A DNA stretch of 64,000 nucleotides from a bacterium (lineage in GTDB: Bacteria > Bacteroidota > Bacteroidia > B-17B0 > Aurantibacillaceae). Position 1 is the first letter of the stretch; the number at the start of each line of letters is the position of its first letter. Below, piece by piece: positions 9,000-17,513 of this stretch. The position numbers and the translations under genes are program-made. The notes beneath the pieces were generated by a model. The model was given only the letters and a program-made list of their open reading frames with translations, was not told the origin of the DNA and ran no database searches. The stretch covers positions 186,001-250,000 of the forward strand of contig JAQSCW010000055.1 in the NCBI GenBank assembly GCA_029945625.1, written 5' to 3'.

Positions 9000-9500
9000 T
9001 TAAAATAGTTTCTCCATTGCAATCTTAAACCAGGACGTAAATTCTGCGGGCCGGTCGGCAATTTTCTTTTTTAGTTCCCCCACTTCTAACCAGCTGTAGT
9101 TTTCCACTTCGAGTGGATTTATGTGTGGTACTGCGTTGCTGTTCCCAACAAAAACATGATCCAATTCATGCTCAATCATCCCGTTTTCATAGTCGCTACG
9201 GTACATAAAACTTGTTTTAAACTGCAAGTCCGCCTCCATTCCCATTTCTTCTCTCAAACGCCGCTTTGCTGCCACAAGCGTGTCTTCGCCGGGCCTTGGA
9301 TGCGAACAACAGGTATTGGTCCACAAACCGGCGCTATGGTATTTATCTAATGCCCTTTGTTGTAGCAATAATTCATTGTTTGAATTAAAAATAAATACCG
9401 AAAATGCCCGGTGTAAGATTCCTTTCTCATGGGCTTCCATTTTCTCCATCGTGCCCGTTTCACGATCTTCCTTGTCTACTAAGATCACTTCCTCCATCAT
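9000..9500 (-). CDS. idi: Isopentenyl-diphosphate delta-isomerase (type I)
   Basis: Nudix-fold enzyme of 166 residues that interconverts isopentenyl and dimethylallyl diphosphate, the first step toward carotenoids, quinones and other isoprenoids. Diagnostic features are HRAFSVFIF, LLLQQRA, the catalytic Cys in TNTCCSHP (Cys65 by alignment with the known VCGHP motif), the Nudix-like AAKRRLREEMG helix and ELDHVFVG. Two consecutive ATG codons (9500 and 9497) start the frame. A TATTTTTG box ends only 4 nt before ATG 9500, so the mRNA may be leaderless. Confidence 0.95.
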   Translation of the reverse strand: MMEEVILVDKEDRETGTMEKMEAHEKGILHRAFSVFIFNSNNELLLQQRALDKYHSAGLWTNTCCSHPRPGEDTLVAAKRRLREEMGMEADLQFKTSFMYRSDYENGMIEHELDHVFVGNSNAVPHINPLEVENYSWLEVGELKKKIADRPAEFTSWFKIAMEKLF

Positions 9501-9504
9501 ACAG

Positions 9505-9512
9505 CAAAAATA
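9505..9512 (-). promoter_or_regulatory. TAnnTTTG -7 element 4 nt from the idi start
   Basis: Read on the minus strand the sequence is TATTTTTG, an exact -7 consensus. Its last base is separated from the ATG at 9500 by 4 nt. The same 4-nt spacing recurs before the genes starting at 25978 and 53006. Confidence 0.5.
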
Positions 9513-9730
9513 TTAAATCCTTTGAGGATAACAGGCATCTTTGGGAAATGTTTAGATCGTTTATCTTAAAACCGGGATTGGCCCACTTTTAAATTAAAAA
9601 GCCAATTATGCCCGAAAGCACGCCACTTATTAGTAGGGTTTCTCATTTCAAACATTAAAGTTTAAATTAGTAAAAAAGATTTATCCTGAATTCCTCTAAA
9701 ATATTCTTTTTTTGTTTTGTCTCAGTTTTC

Positions 9731-12628
9731 ATGAGCGTAAGGGCTCAACAGTTTTTTTTTAAGAATTACAGTGTCGAAAGCGGCTTGCCATTTATTCAAG
9801 TATCATGCATGTATCAGGACTCCAACGGCTATTTATGGGGCGGTGGATATGGCGGACTATCACGTTTTGACGGCAAACAATTTCTGAATTTTAATCGTAA
9901 GAATGGCTTAATCGATCACAATGTGAATGCCATTTGTACCGACGCCCAAGGTTCTGTTTTTATTGGCACCAATAAGGGACTCAGCGTATTGACCGAAAAT
10001 AAATTTTTGAACTTCAACAAATTTAAAGATTACCCCGACCCAACGATCAGTTCTTTTTGCAAAGGCTATCACCATTCCATTTATATTGGCACTGCCCGCG
10101 GCTTATACATGTATAAAGATAAGCAGGTTAACGCGGTCAAAAAGTTGGAAGGTTACAGGATCAATTGTTTATTTAATCCCGACACCAATGTGATTTTTGT
10201 GGGAACCGACAAAGGTTTGGTCTTATTTGGCCATAAAACCTTTAAGCTGGTAAATAAGAATGCCGGCCTGGCCAGCGACAACGTCACGTGTTTGGCACGG
10301 TTCAAACATTTTCTGGTAATTGGAACCACAAAAGGACTTACTCTGTATGACCTCAAAACACAACGCAGCACAAATTACTTTATCGAAAACGGACTCATTG
10401 ACGAAAACATTTCTTCGCTGGCCAATCAAAATAACGACTATTTGTGGGTGGGTTCTGCCAGCGGACTGTTGCGCTTTGACGGGAATCAGTTCAGTTACTT
10501 TAATATCGGCTTCGATATTAATTCCAATCAGGTACGGTGTATCTTGAAGGATCGGGAAGATAATATCTGGCTTGGCACACACAGCGGGCTTTTCCGCTAC
10601 CGCGACAATGCTTTTTCTACGTTCGACAAGGTAATGGGATTAGGAAACTCGCTCATTTTTCAAATATTTAGAGATAAGAACCAGGACTTATGGGTATGCT
10701 CACAAAACAACGGGGTATACCGGCAAAATCAAAATTATTTCAAACGTTTCGGCAGTGCAGAAGGCTTGACTGGGAACACGAGTCACGCGGGCATTGAGGA
10801 CTCAGAAGGAAGATTGATCTTTGGCTCTGATGAGAAGATTCTTATTTTTGAAAATGAACATTTCGTTGAGCTCCCCATGCCAACATCATACAGGGGGCCC
10901 TGTGAAGTAATTTTTGAGGATTCAAAAAAAACAATCTGGATAGGAGGAACTAATTGTCTTGTCGCGTTGACTTGGAAAGATGGGATGCCCCAAACAAAAT
11001 ACTACAAAATCCCTTCCGTTTCGGAATTTGTAGTGTATGGTTTTTGTGAGGATGATCATCATACCCTTTACATTGGCACCTTTAAAGGCGGCCTCTATAC
11101 ACTTAAAAATGACTCATTGCTAAATTTAAGTTCAGAACTTAAATTGAATGAAGAAACGTTTTTTACGCTTAAGTATTTTAAAACACATGTGTTCGCTGCT
11201 TCACTAAACGGTTTACTGGTATTTAATACACAAACCAATGAACTCAAAAAGATCAGCGATGTAGATGGTTTGAATTCTGAACTTATTTATTCGATTGAAA
11301 TTACCCGAGACCAAAAAAGCATGTGGATTGGCACCAATCAGGGCATCAATAAATTGAATCTTGAGAAATATCTTGAAACAGGAAAAATTGACATTCTTGC
11401 ATTCGGCAAACAGGAAGGGTTTGCTGGGGTGGAATGCAATAACAATGGGATCTGGGAAGATGGGGACGGGACGCTTTGGTTTGGAACGGTGAGCGGTTTA
11501 GTGAAACATCAACCTTTTAATTTCAAAAAAAATAGAACAGAAAATAGAACCCTTATTCAAAATATCAAATTACTGAATGAAGACACCTTGCTTCGCGACA
11601 GTGTAACTTTGCCCAGCGATTTTAACGTGATCTCTTTTTATTACCGTGGCATTTGTCTCACCAATCCCGAACGGGTTTTGTATCAGAGAAAGTTAGTAGG
11701 GCTCGACAAAGAATGGAGCACGCCCAATACGGAGGATTTTATTAAATACACCAATCTATCCCCCGGAAAGTACGTCTTCAAGATAAGATCTTGTAACAAC
11801 GAAGGGGTATGGAATGAAGTAGAAACGTCGTTTAGTTTTAATATTAAACCGCCTTTTTATTTAACCTGGTGGTTTATACTCGCGTTGTTCTTGTTCGTGT
11901 TTGGCACAATTTACGCGCTTTTCACGTTAAGAGTGTACGCCATCAAAAAGAGGCAGCAGGTGGAGTTTGAACGCAAAGTAGAAATGAGTAAGATGGAACT
12001 GAAAGCCTTGCGGTCACAAATGAATCCCCATTTTATTTTTAATTCGCTCAACGCCATCCAGCATTATATTCTGCATTCAAAAAGCGATGAAGCCATCAAA
12101 TACCTCAATAAATTTGCCCGGCTGGTGCGGCTCATCCTGAACAGTTCAGAGAAACCTACAGTTACCGTAGGAGATGACCTGGAAGCGTTGAAACTCTATC
12201 TGGAGCTGGAGCAAATGCGATTTGAAGACAAATTTGACTACGAGATCATTGTGGACTCAAGTGTGGATGCCGATTATGATATTATGCCGCCCCTGGTGAT
12301 GCAACCTTATGTGGAAAATGCAATTCTACATGGATTAAATCCCCGACCTGAAAAAGGAATACTGACAATTCGTTTACATTCAGAAAATAATTTTTTAATT
12401 TGCACCATCACCGACAATGGAATTGGCAGGGAGAAATCGGCAGAGATTCGAAAGACCATGCCGGTGAAGAACCATAAATCACTGGGCATGAAAATTACGG
12501 AAGACCGATTAAAAATACTGAACGAGATCAACAACTCACAATTAAGTGTCACCATTACCGACTTAAAGGACGTACATAACAATTCTTTGGGAACCAAAGT
12601 ACAATTGTTTATTCCTTTGATTGGATAA
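9731..12628 (+). CDS. LytS/YpdA-type sensor histidine kinase with periplasmic propeller repeats
   Basis: A sensor of at least 965 residues. It has Reg_prop-type propeller repeats (about 30-600; repeated LWVGS-, IWLGTHSG- and MWIGTNQG-type blades), a Y_Y_Y domain (about 630-700, ending in KYVFKIRSCNNEG), one transmembrane helix (about 707-732), and a His_kinase domain with the H-box NPHFIFNSLN (about 764-773). The C-terminal ATP-binding part includes PYVENAILHGL and ITDNGIGR. The first ATG gives only the tail of a signal peptide (MSVRAQQ). The frame is open back to a stop at 9671 and encodes a complete signal sequence, but without ATG, GTG or TTG, so the true start is unclear (CTG 9686 or ATC 9683 are candidates). 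The response-regulator gene follows after 10 bp. Confidence 0.9.
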   Translation: MSVRAQQFFFKNYSVESGLPFIQVSCMYQDSNGYLWGGGYGGLSRFDGKQFLNFNRKNGLIDHNVNAICTDAQGSVFIGTNKGLSVLTENKFLNFNKFKDYPDPTISSFCKGYHHSIYIGTARGLYMYKDKQVNAVKKLEGYRINCLFNPDTNVIFVGTDKGLVLFGHKTFKLVNKNAGLASDNVTCLARFKHFLVIGTTKGLTLYDLKTQRSTNYFIENGLIDENISSLANQNNDYLWVGSASGLLRFDGNQFSYFNIGFDINSNQVRCILKDREDNIWLGTHSGLFRYRDNAFSTFDKVMGLGNSLIFQIFRDKNQDLWVCSQNNGVYRQNQNYFKRFGSAEGLTGNTSHAGIEDSEGRLIFGSDEKILIFENEHFVELPMPTSYRGPCEVIFEDSKKTIWIGGTNCLVALTWKDGMPQTKYYKIPSVSEFVVYGFCEDDHHTLYIGTFKGGLYTLKNDSLLNLSSELKLNEETFFTLKYFKTHVFAASLNGLLVFNTQTNELKKISDVDGLNSELIYSIEITRDQKSMWIGTNQGINKLNLEKYLETGKIDILAFGKQEGFAGVECNNNGIWEDGDGTLWFGTVSGLVKHQPFNFKKNRTENRTLIQNIKLLNEDTLLRDSVTLPSDFNVISFYYRGICLTNPERVLYQRKLVGLDKEWSTPNTEDFIKYTNLSPGKYVFKIRSCNNEGVWNEVETSFSFNIKPPFYLTWWFILALFLFVFGTIYALFTLRVYAIKKRQQVEFERKVEMSKMELKALRSQMNPHFIFNSLNAIQHYILHSKSDEAIKYLNKFARLVRLILNSSEKPTVTVGDDLEALKLYLELEQMRFEDKFDYEIIVDSSVDADYDIMPPLVMQPYVENAILHGLNPRPEKGILTIRLHSENNFLICTITDNGIGREKSAEIRKTMPVKNHKSLGMKITEDRLKILNEINNSQLSVTITDLKDVHNNSLGTKVQLFIPLIG

Positions 12629-12638
12629 AACATGAGCT

Positions 12639-13388
12639 ATGATAAAAACTCTGATTATTGAAGATGAGCAAAAAAGCAGAGATGTGCTTGCCGCTATTAT
12701 CCAAAAAACATGCCCCGACCTGCGTATTGTGGGTTTGGCAAATAATGTCAAAGAAGGGGTGACCATGATCAAGGAACTGCATCCTGATTTGGTTTTTCTC
12801 GACATCAGTATGCCCGATGGCAGTGGTTTTGACCTGTTGGAGCAGGTTCCAAATGAGAAATTTGAACTGATTTTCGCAACAGCCAGCGATCAACATGCCA
12901 TCCGTGCCATCAAATACAGCGCCTGCGATTACCTGCTAAAACCCATCGATGCAGATGAATTAAAAGTGGCGGTAGAAAAAGTAATCAAAAAGAAGAATGC
13001 CATTCCCAATATGGAAAACCTACAGTTTCTGATCCACCAATTGAAGCGAGCTGATGAGAATTTTCAAAAGATTACTCTTCCCACCGGAAATGCTTACGAG
13101 ATTGTAAACGTGAAAGATATTGTTCGCTGCGAGGCAGATGGCAGTTATACCAATTTCTATTTGAGCGACAAACGTAAGCTCATGATCAGCGCGGGCTTAA
13201 AGCACTACGAAGAACTGCTTCCCGAATCTGATTTTATTCGCGTACACCATCACCATCTCATCAATATGAATCACGTGGTGCGGTTCTTAAAAGAAGACGG
13301 CGGTTATGCGGTAATGAGCGATGGATCTAAAATTGAGATCTCACGTCGCAAAAAAGAAGCCTTTATGGACAAATTGAATAAGTCTTGA
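12639..13388 (+). CDS. LytTR-family response regulator
   Basis: A 249-residue DNA-binding regulator. The receiver domain (1-120) has the acidic pair in IIEDEQKS, the phospho-acceptor Asp55 in VFLDISMPDGSG and the Lys in YLLKPID. The LytTR domain (about 140-245) contains IVRCEADGSYTNFYL, FIRVHHHHLINMNHVVRF and ISRRKK, all typical for the family. It lies 10 bp after the LytS-type kinase gene, so the two form an operon and a cognate pair. Such pairs often control cell-envelope or secretion genes; the target is unknown. Confidence 0.93.
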   Translation: MIKTLIIEDEQKSRDVLAAIIQKTCPDLRIVGLANNVKEGVTMIKELHPDLVFLDISMPDGSGFDLLEQVPNEKFELIFATASDQHAIRAIKYSACDYLLKPIDADELKVAVEKVIKKKNAIPNMENLQFLIHQLKRADENFQKITLPTGNAYEIVNVKDIVRCEADGSYTNFYLSDKRKLMISAGLKHYEELLPESDFIRVHHHHLINMNHVVRFLKEDGGYAVMSDGSKIEISRRKKEAFMDKLNKS

Positions 13389-13559
13389 TTGAAGAAAGAG
13401 AATCCGACTGCCGGTGATAATAGTATCATACAGACCGCCAAATAGCCACATATCAAGAAATCAAAACCACTTGTTTGAATTGGCCAATACCTCCCAAAAC
13501 AAGGCGTAATTTTAGGCCACGTTCTTTTGTAAAAAGTTTTGTTTTACAACAAAAAACGG

Positions 13560-13599
13560 CCGCCTTCGGATTTTGGAGATTTTTCGAAGGCGGTTTTTT
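13560..13599 (+). terminator. Rho-independent terminator between the LytTR gene and guaB
   Basis: A perfect 9-bp stem, CCGCCTTCG (13560-13568) pairing with CGAAGGCGG (13585-13593), with a 16-nt loop and followed by six T residues. It lies in the 347-bp gap between the response regulator and guaB and insulates the two. A run of A residues just upstream could let it work in the other direction too. The rest of the gap holds a -7 element for guaB and no supported gene. Confidence 0.8.
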
Positions 13600-13697
13600 C
13601 ATTTATGGCCTTCTCTGTTGCCGGGGGAAAGGATTTACTCCTAATCCCGCGCTTAAATTGCTTGGCAGGGCCACTTCCCAAATCAAAAATAAAAGCC

Positions 13698-13705
13698 TAT
13701 ATTTG
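13698..13705 (+). promoter_or_regulatory. TAnnTTTG -7 promoter element of guaB
   Basis: TATATTTG, an exact consensus match, lies 30 nt upstream of the guaB ATG. A convincing TTG at about -33 was not found. Confidence 0.45.
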
Positions 13706-13735
13706 CACGAATTTTAAATCTAAAATTCATTTTCA

Positions 13736-15214
13736 ATGGCTTCCAATTTTTTAAGTAACAAGTTTGTTCCGGAAGGACTGACTTACGACGATGTTCTATT
13801 AGTACCTGATTATTCTGAAGTATTGCCACGAGAGGTGAGCATTTCTTCTTACTTTACCCGGAACATTAAACTCAATACACCCATCGTGTCTGCTGCCATG
13901 GATACCGTGACAGAGCATGCCCTTGCTATTGCCATTGCGCAGGAAGGGGGCATTGGGGTACTTCACAAAAACATGAGCATAGAAGCTCAAGCTGCCGAAG
14001 TACGTAAGGTGAAACGAAGTGAAAGCGGGATGATTATGGAACCCTTTACCATACCCGATACCGCCAGCATTGGCGACGCCCTCAAGATCATAAATGATAA
14101 CAAGATTGGCGGAATTCCTGTATTGGATAAGAAAGGCAGATTGGCCGGAATTGTGACCAGCCGCGACTTACGCTTTGAAAAGAACTTCAACAGGTCCATT
14201 TTGGAAGTGATGACCCCATTTTCGAAATTGATCACCGCCCCTAAAGGGATCACCATGAAGAAGGCAGAAGACATTTTGCAAGAGCATAAAATTGAAAAAT
14301 TACCTGTGGTAGATCTCGCAGGCAAACTCGTTGGCCTAATCACTTATAAGGATATTATAAAAATAAAAGTGCGGCCCAATGCCTGCAAAGACGATCGCGG
14401 AAGGTTGCGCGTGGCCGCGGCAGTTGGTGTAACAGCTGATACGATGGCGCGTGTGGATGCCCTTGTAAATGCCGGAGTAGACGCGATTATTATTGATACC
14501 GCACATGGTCACAGCAAAGGAGTGATCGACAAATTAAAAGAAGTAAAGAAAAAGTACAAGAACCTCGATGTGATTGTGGGAAACATTGCAACCGGAAAAG
14601 CGGCACTCGATTTGGTGAAAGCCGGAGCCGATGCGGTGAAGGTGGGTATTGGTCCGGGTTCTATCTGTACCACACGCATAATAGCCGGAGTGGGAGTGCC
14701 GCAATTATCTGCGATTATGGACGTGGCACATGCCTTAAAAGGAAGTAATGTGCCTTTGATAGCTGATGGAGGAATTCGTTTTACGGGAGATGTGGTGAAA
14801 GCAATCGCTGCAGGTGCAGGAACCGTGATGATGGGCGGGATGTTTGCAGGCACTGAAGAGAGTCCCGGTGAGACCATCATATTTGAAGGAAGAAAATTTA
14901 AATCCTACCGTGGTATGGGGTCGTTGGAAGCCATGCAAATGGGTAGTAAGGACCGTTATTTTCAGGACGCAGAAGACGATATTAAAAAACTGGTACCCGA
15001 AGGAATTAGTGGGCGTGTTCCTTATAAAGGAAGTCTGGCGGAGATCATTTACCAAGTAATTGGGGGTTTAAGAGCCGGCATGGGTTACTGTGGCGCCAAG
15101 GATGTAAAGGCTCTGCAAAGTGCAAATTTTATTCGCATCACGGCGGCGGGCGTAAAAGAAAGTCATCCGCATGATGTGGTGATTACCAGAGAAGCACCAA
15201 ATTACAGCAGATAA
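13736..15214 (+). CDS. guaB: IMP dehydrogenase
   Basis: Oxidises IMP to XMP with NAD+, the committed step to guanine nucleotides. The 492 residues follow the bacterial pattern: opening [20 protein letters not shown], two CBS domains (about 95-210, regulatory), NAD-site segments IIDTAHGHS and [10 protein letters not shown], the catalytic loop GPGSICTTR with Cys311, the phosphate-binding [10 protein letters not shown], and the flap region [10 protein letters not shown]. The length and domain order are complete. It has its own promoter box and an upstream terminator, so it is probably transcribed apart from the LytTR gene; def follows 65 bp downstream. Confidence 0.97.
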   Translation: MASNFLSNKFVPEGLTYDDVLLVPDYSEVLPREVSISSYFTRNIKLNTPIVSAAMDTVTEHALAIAIAQEGGIGVLHKNMSIEAQAAEVRKVKRSESGMIMEPFTIPDTASIGDALKIINDNKIGGIPVLDKKGRLAGIVTSRDLRFEKNFNRSILEVMTPFSKLITAPKGITMKKAEDILQEHKIEKLPVVDLAGKLVGLITYKDIIKIKVRPNACKDDRGRLRVAAAVGVTADTMARVDALVNAGVDAIIIDTAHGHSKGVIDKLKEVKKKYKNLDVIVGNIATGKAALDLVKAGADAVKVGIGPGSICTTRIIAGVGVPQLSAIMDVAHALKGSNVPLIADGGIRFTGDVVKAIAAGAGTVMMGGMFAGTEESPGETIIFEGRKFKSYRGMGSLEAMQMGSKDRYFQDAEDDIKKLVPEGISGRVPYKGSLAEIIYQVIGGLRAGMGYCGAKDVKALQSANFIRITAAGVKESHPHDVVITREAPNYSR

Positions 15215-15279
15215 TTAATTAGAAAAATTCTGGATGCGATTGCGAAAAGGCGTGCATCTTACAAAAAAGAAGAGATAAG

Positions 15280-15885
15280 ATGATATTACCAATTGTTGTT
15301 TACGGGGACCCTGTTCTTAGAAAAATGGGAGTAGACATAGATGAAAATTATGAGGGTCTTGATCAGCTGATCCAGGACATGTTTGATACCATGTACAATG
15401 CCAGTGGTGTTGGTTTGGCTGCACACCAGGTTGGAAAACCCATTCGTTTGTTTATAGTTGATACAGAGCCATTTTCCGAAAAGGATGAGGACGATGAGGA
15501 GGATGAGGAGTTCACCCCGAAACAACGAAAAGAATTAAAAGCCTTTAAACGAATCTTCATCAATGCGCGGATTACGGAAGAGCATGGGGAAGAATGGAAA
15601 TTTAACGAAGGATGTTTGAGTATTCCGAAAATACGCGAAGATGTGATCCGGAAGCCGAAATTACACCTTGAATATGTGGATGAGAATTTTAAGAAACACA
15701 AAGAAAAATTTGAAGGGGTCATTGCACGCGTCATCCAGCACGAATACGATCACATTGACGGAAAATTATTTACCGATAAGATCAGCCCCTTTAAACGCAA
15801 AATGATCACAGGAAAACTAAATGATATAGCCAACGGAAAAGTAAGTCCCGATTATAAGATCAAAGTATATAAGTTGAAGAAATAA
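15280..15885 (+). CDS. def: Peptide deformylase
   Basis: Metalloenzyme that removes the formyl group from nascent proteins. All three motifs are present in the 201 residues: GVGLAAHQ (43-50), EGCLS with the metal-binding Cys (110-114) and HEYDH with the metal-binding histidines and catalytic Glu (154-158). Between motifs 1 and 2 there is a very acidic insertion (about 65-79, nearly all Asp/Glu) before the central strands; comparable insertions occur in Bacteroidetes deformylases. The next gene starts on the base after its stop codon. Confidence 0.96.
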   Translation: MILPIVVYGDPVLRKMGVDIDENYEGLDQLIQDMFDTMYNASGVGLAAHQVGKPIRLFIVDTEPFSEKDEDDEEDEEFTPKQRKELKAFKRIFINARITEEHGEEWKFNEGCLSIPKIREDVIRKPKLHLEYVDENFKKHKEKFEGVIARVIQHEYDHIDGKLFTDKISPFKRKMITGKLNDIANGKVSPDYKIKVYKLKK

Positions 15886-16512
15886 ATGATACTACCTTGT
15901 GGAACGACTTGCTTCGGAAAAAAAGCAATACTGTGGAGTGTCCTCTTGCTGGTGACCATTTTTACGGTTGCTTGTTCTAATTCCAGTGAAAATAACAGAT
16001 CGAGTACTGTACCCAAGTTGGGAGCTGATTCCATTTCCCGTTCCAATAAAACATTTTTAACGGATTGCAAAATTCTGTATCAAGAAGCGCATCGCCTCGA
16101 CAGTGTATTGATGCATCAGACGGAAATGGATAAACCTTCCGCCAATGCGGCTATTAAAGCGTTTGTTGATTTTGCCAACTATTGCCATCAGGACACCTTG
16201 AGTCCGGTGTTTTTGATCAAAACCGCGCAAGTAGCAAAAGCCATTAATAATATTCCTCAGGCCAAATTGGTGCTAGACAAATGTGTGAAGGATTATCCTT
16301 TATTCAGAGACAGAGATGCCGCTTTGTTTTTACTGGCGCAGCTCTACGATGAAGATAACTATATGAATGACGAGGTAGAAGCCCGAAGAATCTACGAACA
16401 AATCATTTCAGAATATCCCAAAAGTGATTGGGCATTAAGTGCAAAAGGTGCCATACATTTTTTGGGAAAAAGTGACGAACAAATCATGAAGGAATTGAAA
16501 AAAAAGCACTGA
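15886..16512 (+). CDS. Lipoprotein with tetratricopeptide-like helices
   Basis: A 208-residue predicted lipoprotein. The N-terminus has a basic, hydrophobic signal segment followed by the lipobox TVAC (Cys about 30), then a Ser/Asn-rich linker typical of exported lipoproteins. The C-terminal half (about 95-205) has helical-repeat character: IKTAQVAKAINNIPQAKLVLDKC, FLLAQLYDEDNYMND and RIYEQIISEYPKSDW resemble TPR units as in YbgF/CpoB-type proteins. It starts directly after the def stop codon (TAAATG), so the two genes are co-transcribed. No specific function is assigned. Confidence 0.7.
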   Translation: MILPCGTTCFGKKAILWSVLLLVTIFTVACSNSSENNRSSTVPKLGADSISRSNKTFLTDCKILYQEAHRLDSVLMHQTEMDKPSANAAIKAFVDFANYCHQDTLSPVFLIKTAQVAKAINNIPQAKLVLDKCVKDYPLFRDRDAALFLLAQLYDEDNYMNDEVEARRIYEQIISEYPKSDWALSAKGAIHFLGKSDEQIMKELKKKH

Positions 16513-16562
16513 GATTTACACATGTGCCACCTAAGCCGGGCACCACTAATACGTGACATAAA

Positions 16563-16979
16563 ATGGAAACAACATTCCCCTCAAAAAAACTTGCCACCAT
16601 TGGAATTCTTGGTGCAACTGCTGTAGCACTTGGAGCACTGGGCGCGCATGCCTTGAAGAACCAGTTGGCGGGCGGACTCCTTACGGAGGACCAACTGAGT
16701 GGCTTTGAAACGGCCACAAAATATCAGCTATTTCACACGCTGGGCATGCTGCTTATAATACTTCTGCAACAACACATGAGCAGTAAGTATTTTGTATGGG
16801 CCTACTGCTTTTTTTTGATCGGCATTATTCTGTTTAGCGGTTCCTTATATTTATTGTGTACCAGGGGCTTGATGGGAATGGAGGAGCTAAAAATGTTAGG
16901 GCCAATTACGCCATTGGGTGGCATTAGTTTTATGGCCGGATGGTTATGTCTTACATTGGCGGCTTTTAAAAAAAGTTAA
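16563..16979 (+). CDS. DUF423 family membrane protein (YgdD-like)
   Basis: A 138-residue inner-membrane protein with four hydrophobic segments (about 11-27, 56-71, 76-98 and 114-133). It matches DUF423 in length and pattern: GALGAHALKN near residue 24, FETATKYQLFHTLGMLL at 48-64 and GPITPLGGISFMAGW near the C-terminus are the family hallmarks. The function is not established for any member to my knowledge. It lies 50 bp after the lipoprotein gene on the same strand. Confidence 0.88.
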   Translation: METTFPSKKLATIGILGATAVALGALGAHALKNQLAGGLLTEDQLSGFETATKYQLFHTLGMLLIILLQQHMSSKYFVWAYCFFLIGIILFSGSLYLLCTRGLMGMEELKMLGPITPLGGISFMAGWLCLTLAAFKKS

Positions 16980-17059
16980 AAACTGTTTTTTGGCCCCACC
17001 TTTGTTGTTTATAGAATCAATCGCTATTTAGTAGTTATCTTTACCAATAAATCGACCGT

Positions 17060-17434
17060 ATGAATAGAATCTTAATTTTAGTGACAAGTATTTTTGTGTT
17101 GGCATCGGTTTCTTGCAAATCGCAAAAAAATCCTACGGGACCGCAGGCCACCAAAGAACCTACCGTGTATAAGGGTGTAACTGATCAGGCCTGTGCTGTG
17201 GAAGTGGCCTTTGGCAGTTACGGTTCGGGGATCGACGCAAAGGCTTTGGATAAAGTAATGGCCGCCATTACCTCGAGAAAACTCAAACATACGGCAACAA
17301 ATATCGGACGTGAAGGTGAAACACGTATTTGCCTCCCCCTCAAAGAGCTCAAAGGCAAGAAGAAAACAGCCTTTATTAATGAGCTGAAAAAAATCGCCAA
17401 AGAAGGGCAATTGGTCTCAGTATCAATCAGATAA
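17060..17434 (+). CDS. Small hypothetical lipoprotein
   Basis: A 124-residue predicted lipoprotein: signal MNRILILVTSIFVLASVSC with the lipobox Cys at 19 and the following KSQKN linker. The mature part is compact and contains VEVAFGSYGSGIDAKALDKVMAAI, then a Lys-rich C-terminal half. I do not recognise a family. A TATCTTTA box (17036-17043, one mismatch to the -7 consensus) lies 16 nt upstream, so it may be transcribed on its own. Confidence 0.65.
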   Translation: MNRILILVTSIFVLASVSCKSQKNPTGPQATKEPTVYKGVTDQACAVEVAFGSYGSGIDAKALDKVMAAITSRKLKHTATNIGREGETRICLPLKELKGKKKTAFINELKKIAKEGQLVSVSIR

Positions 17435-17513
17435 AAAACATGATTTAGCGCAGTTTCTCTTTTCAACAGCCTTTTTTTTTGTAATTTCGCACTTTACTAA
17501 AAACCATAATCGA

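Noticed and set aside
13475-13717. 80-codon frame between the LytTR gene and guaB
   Set aside because: It runs across the terminator hairpin and into the guaB promoter box.
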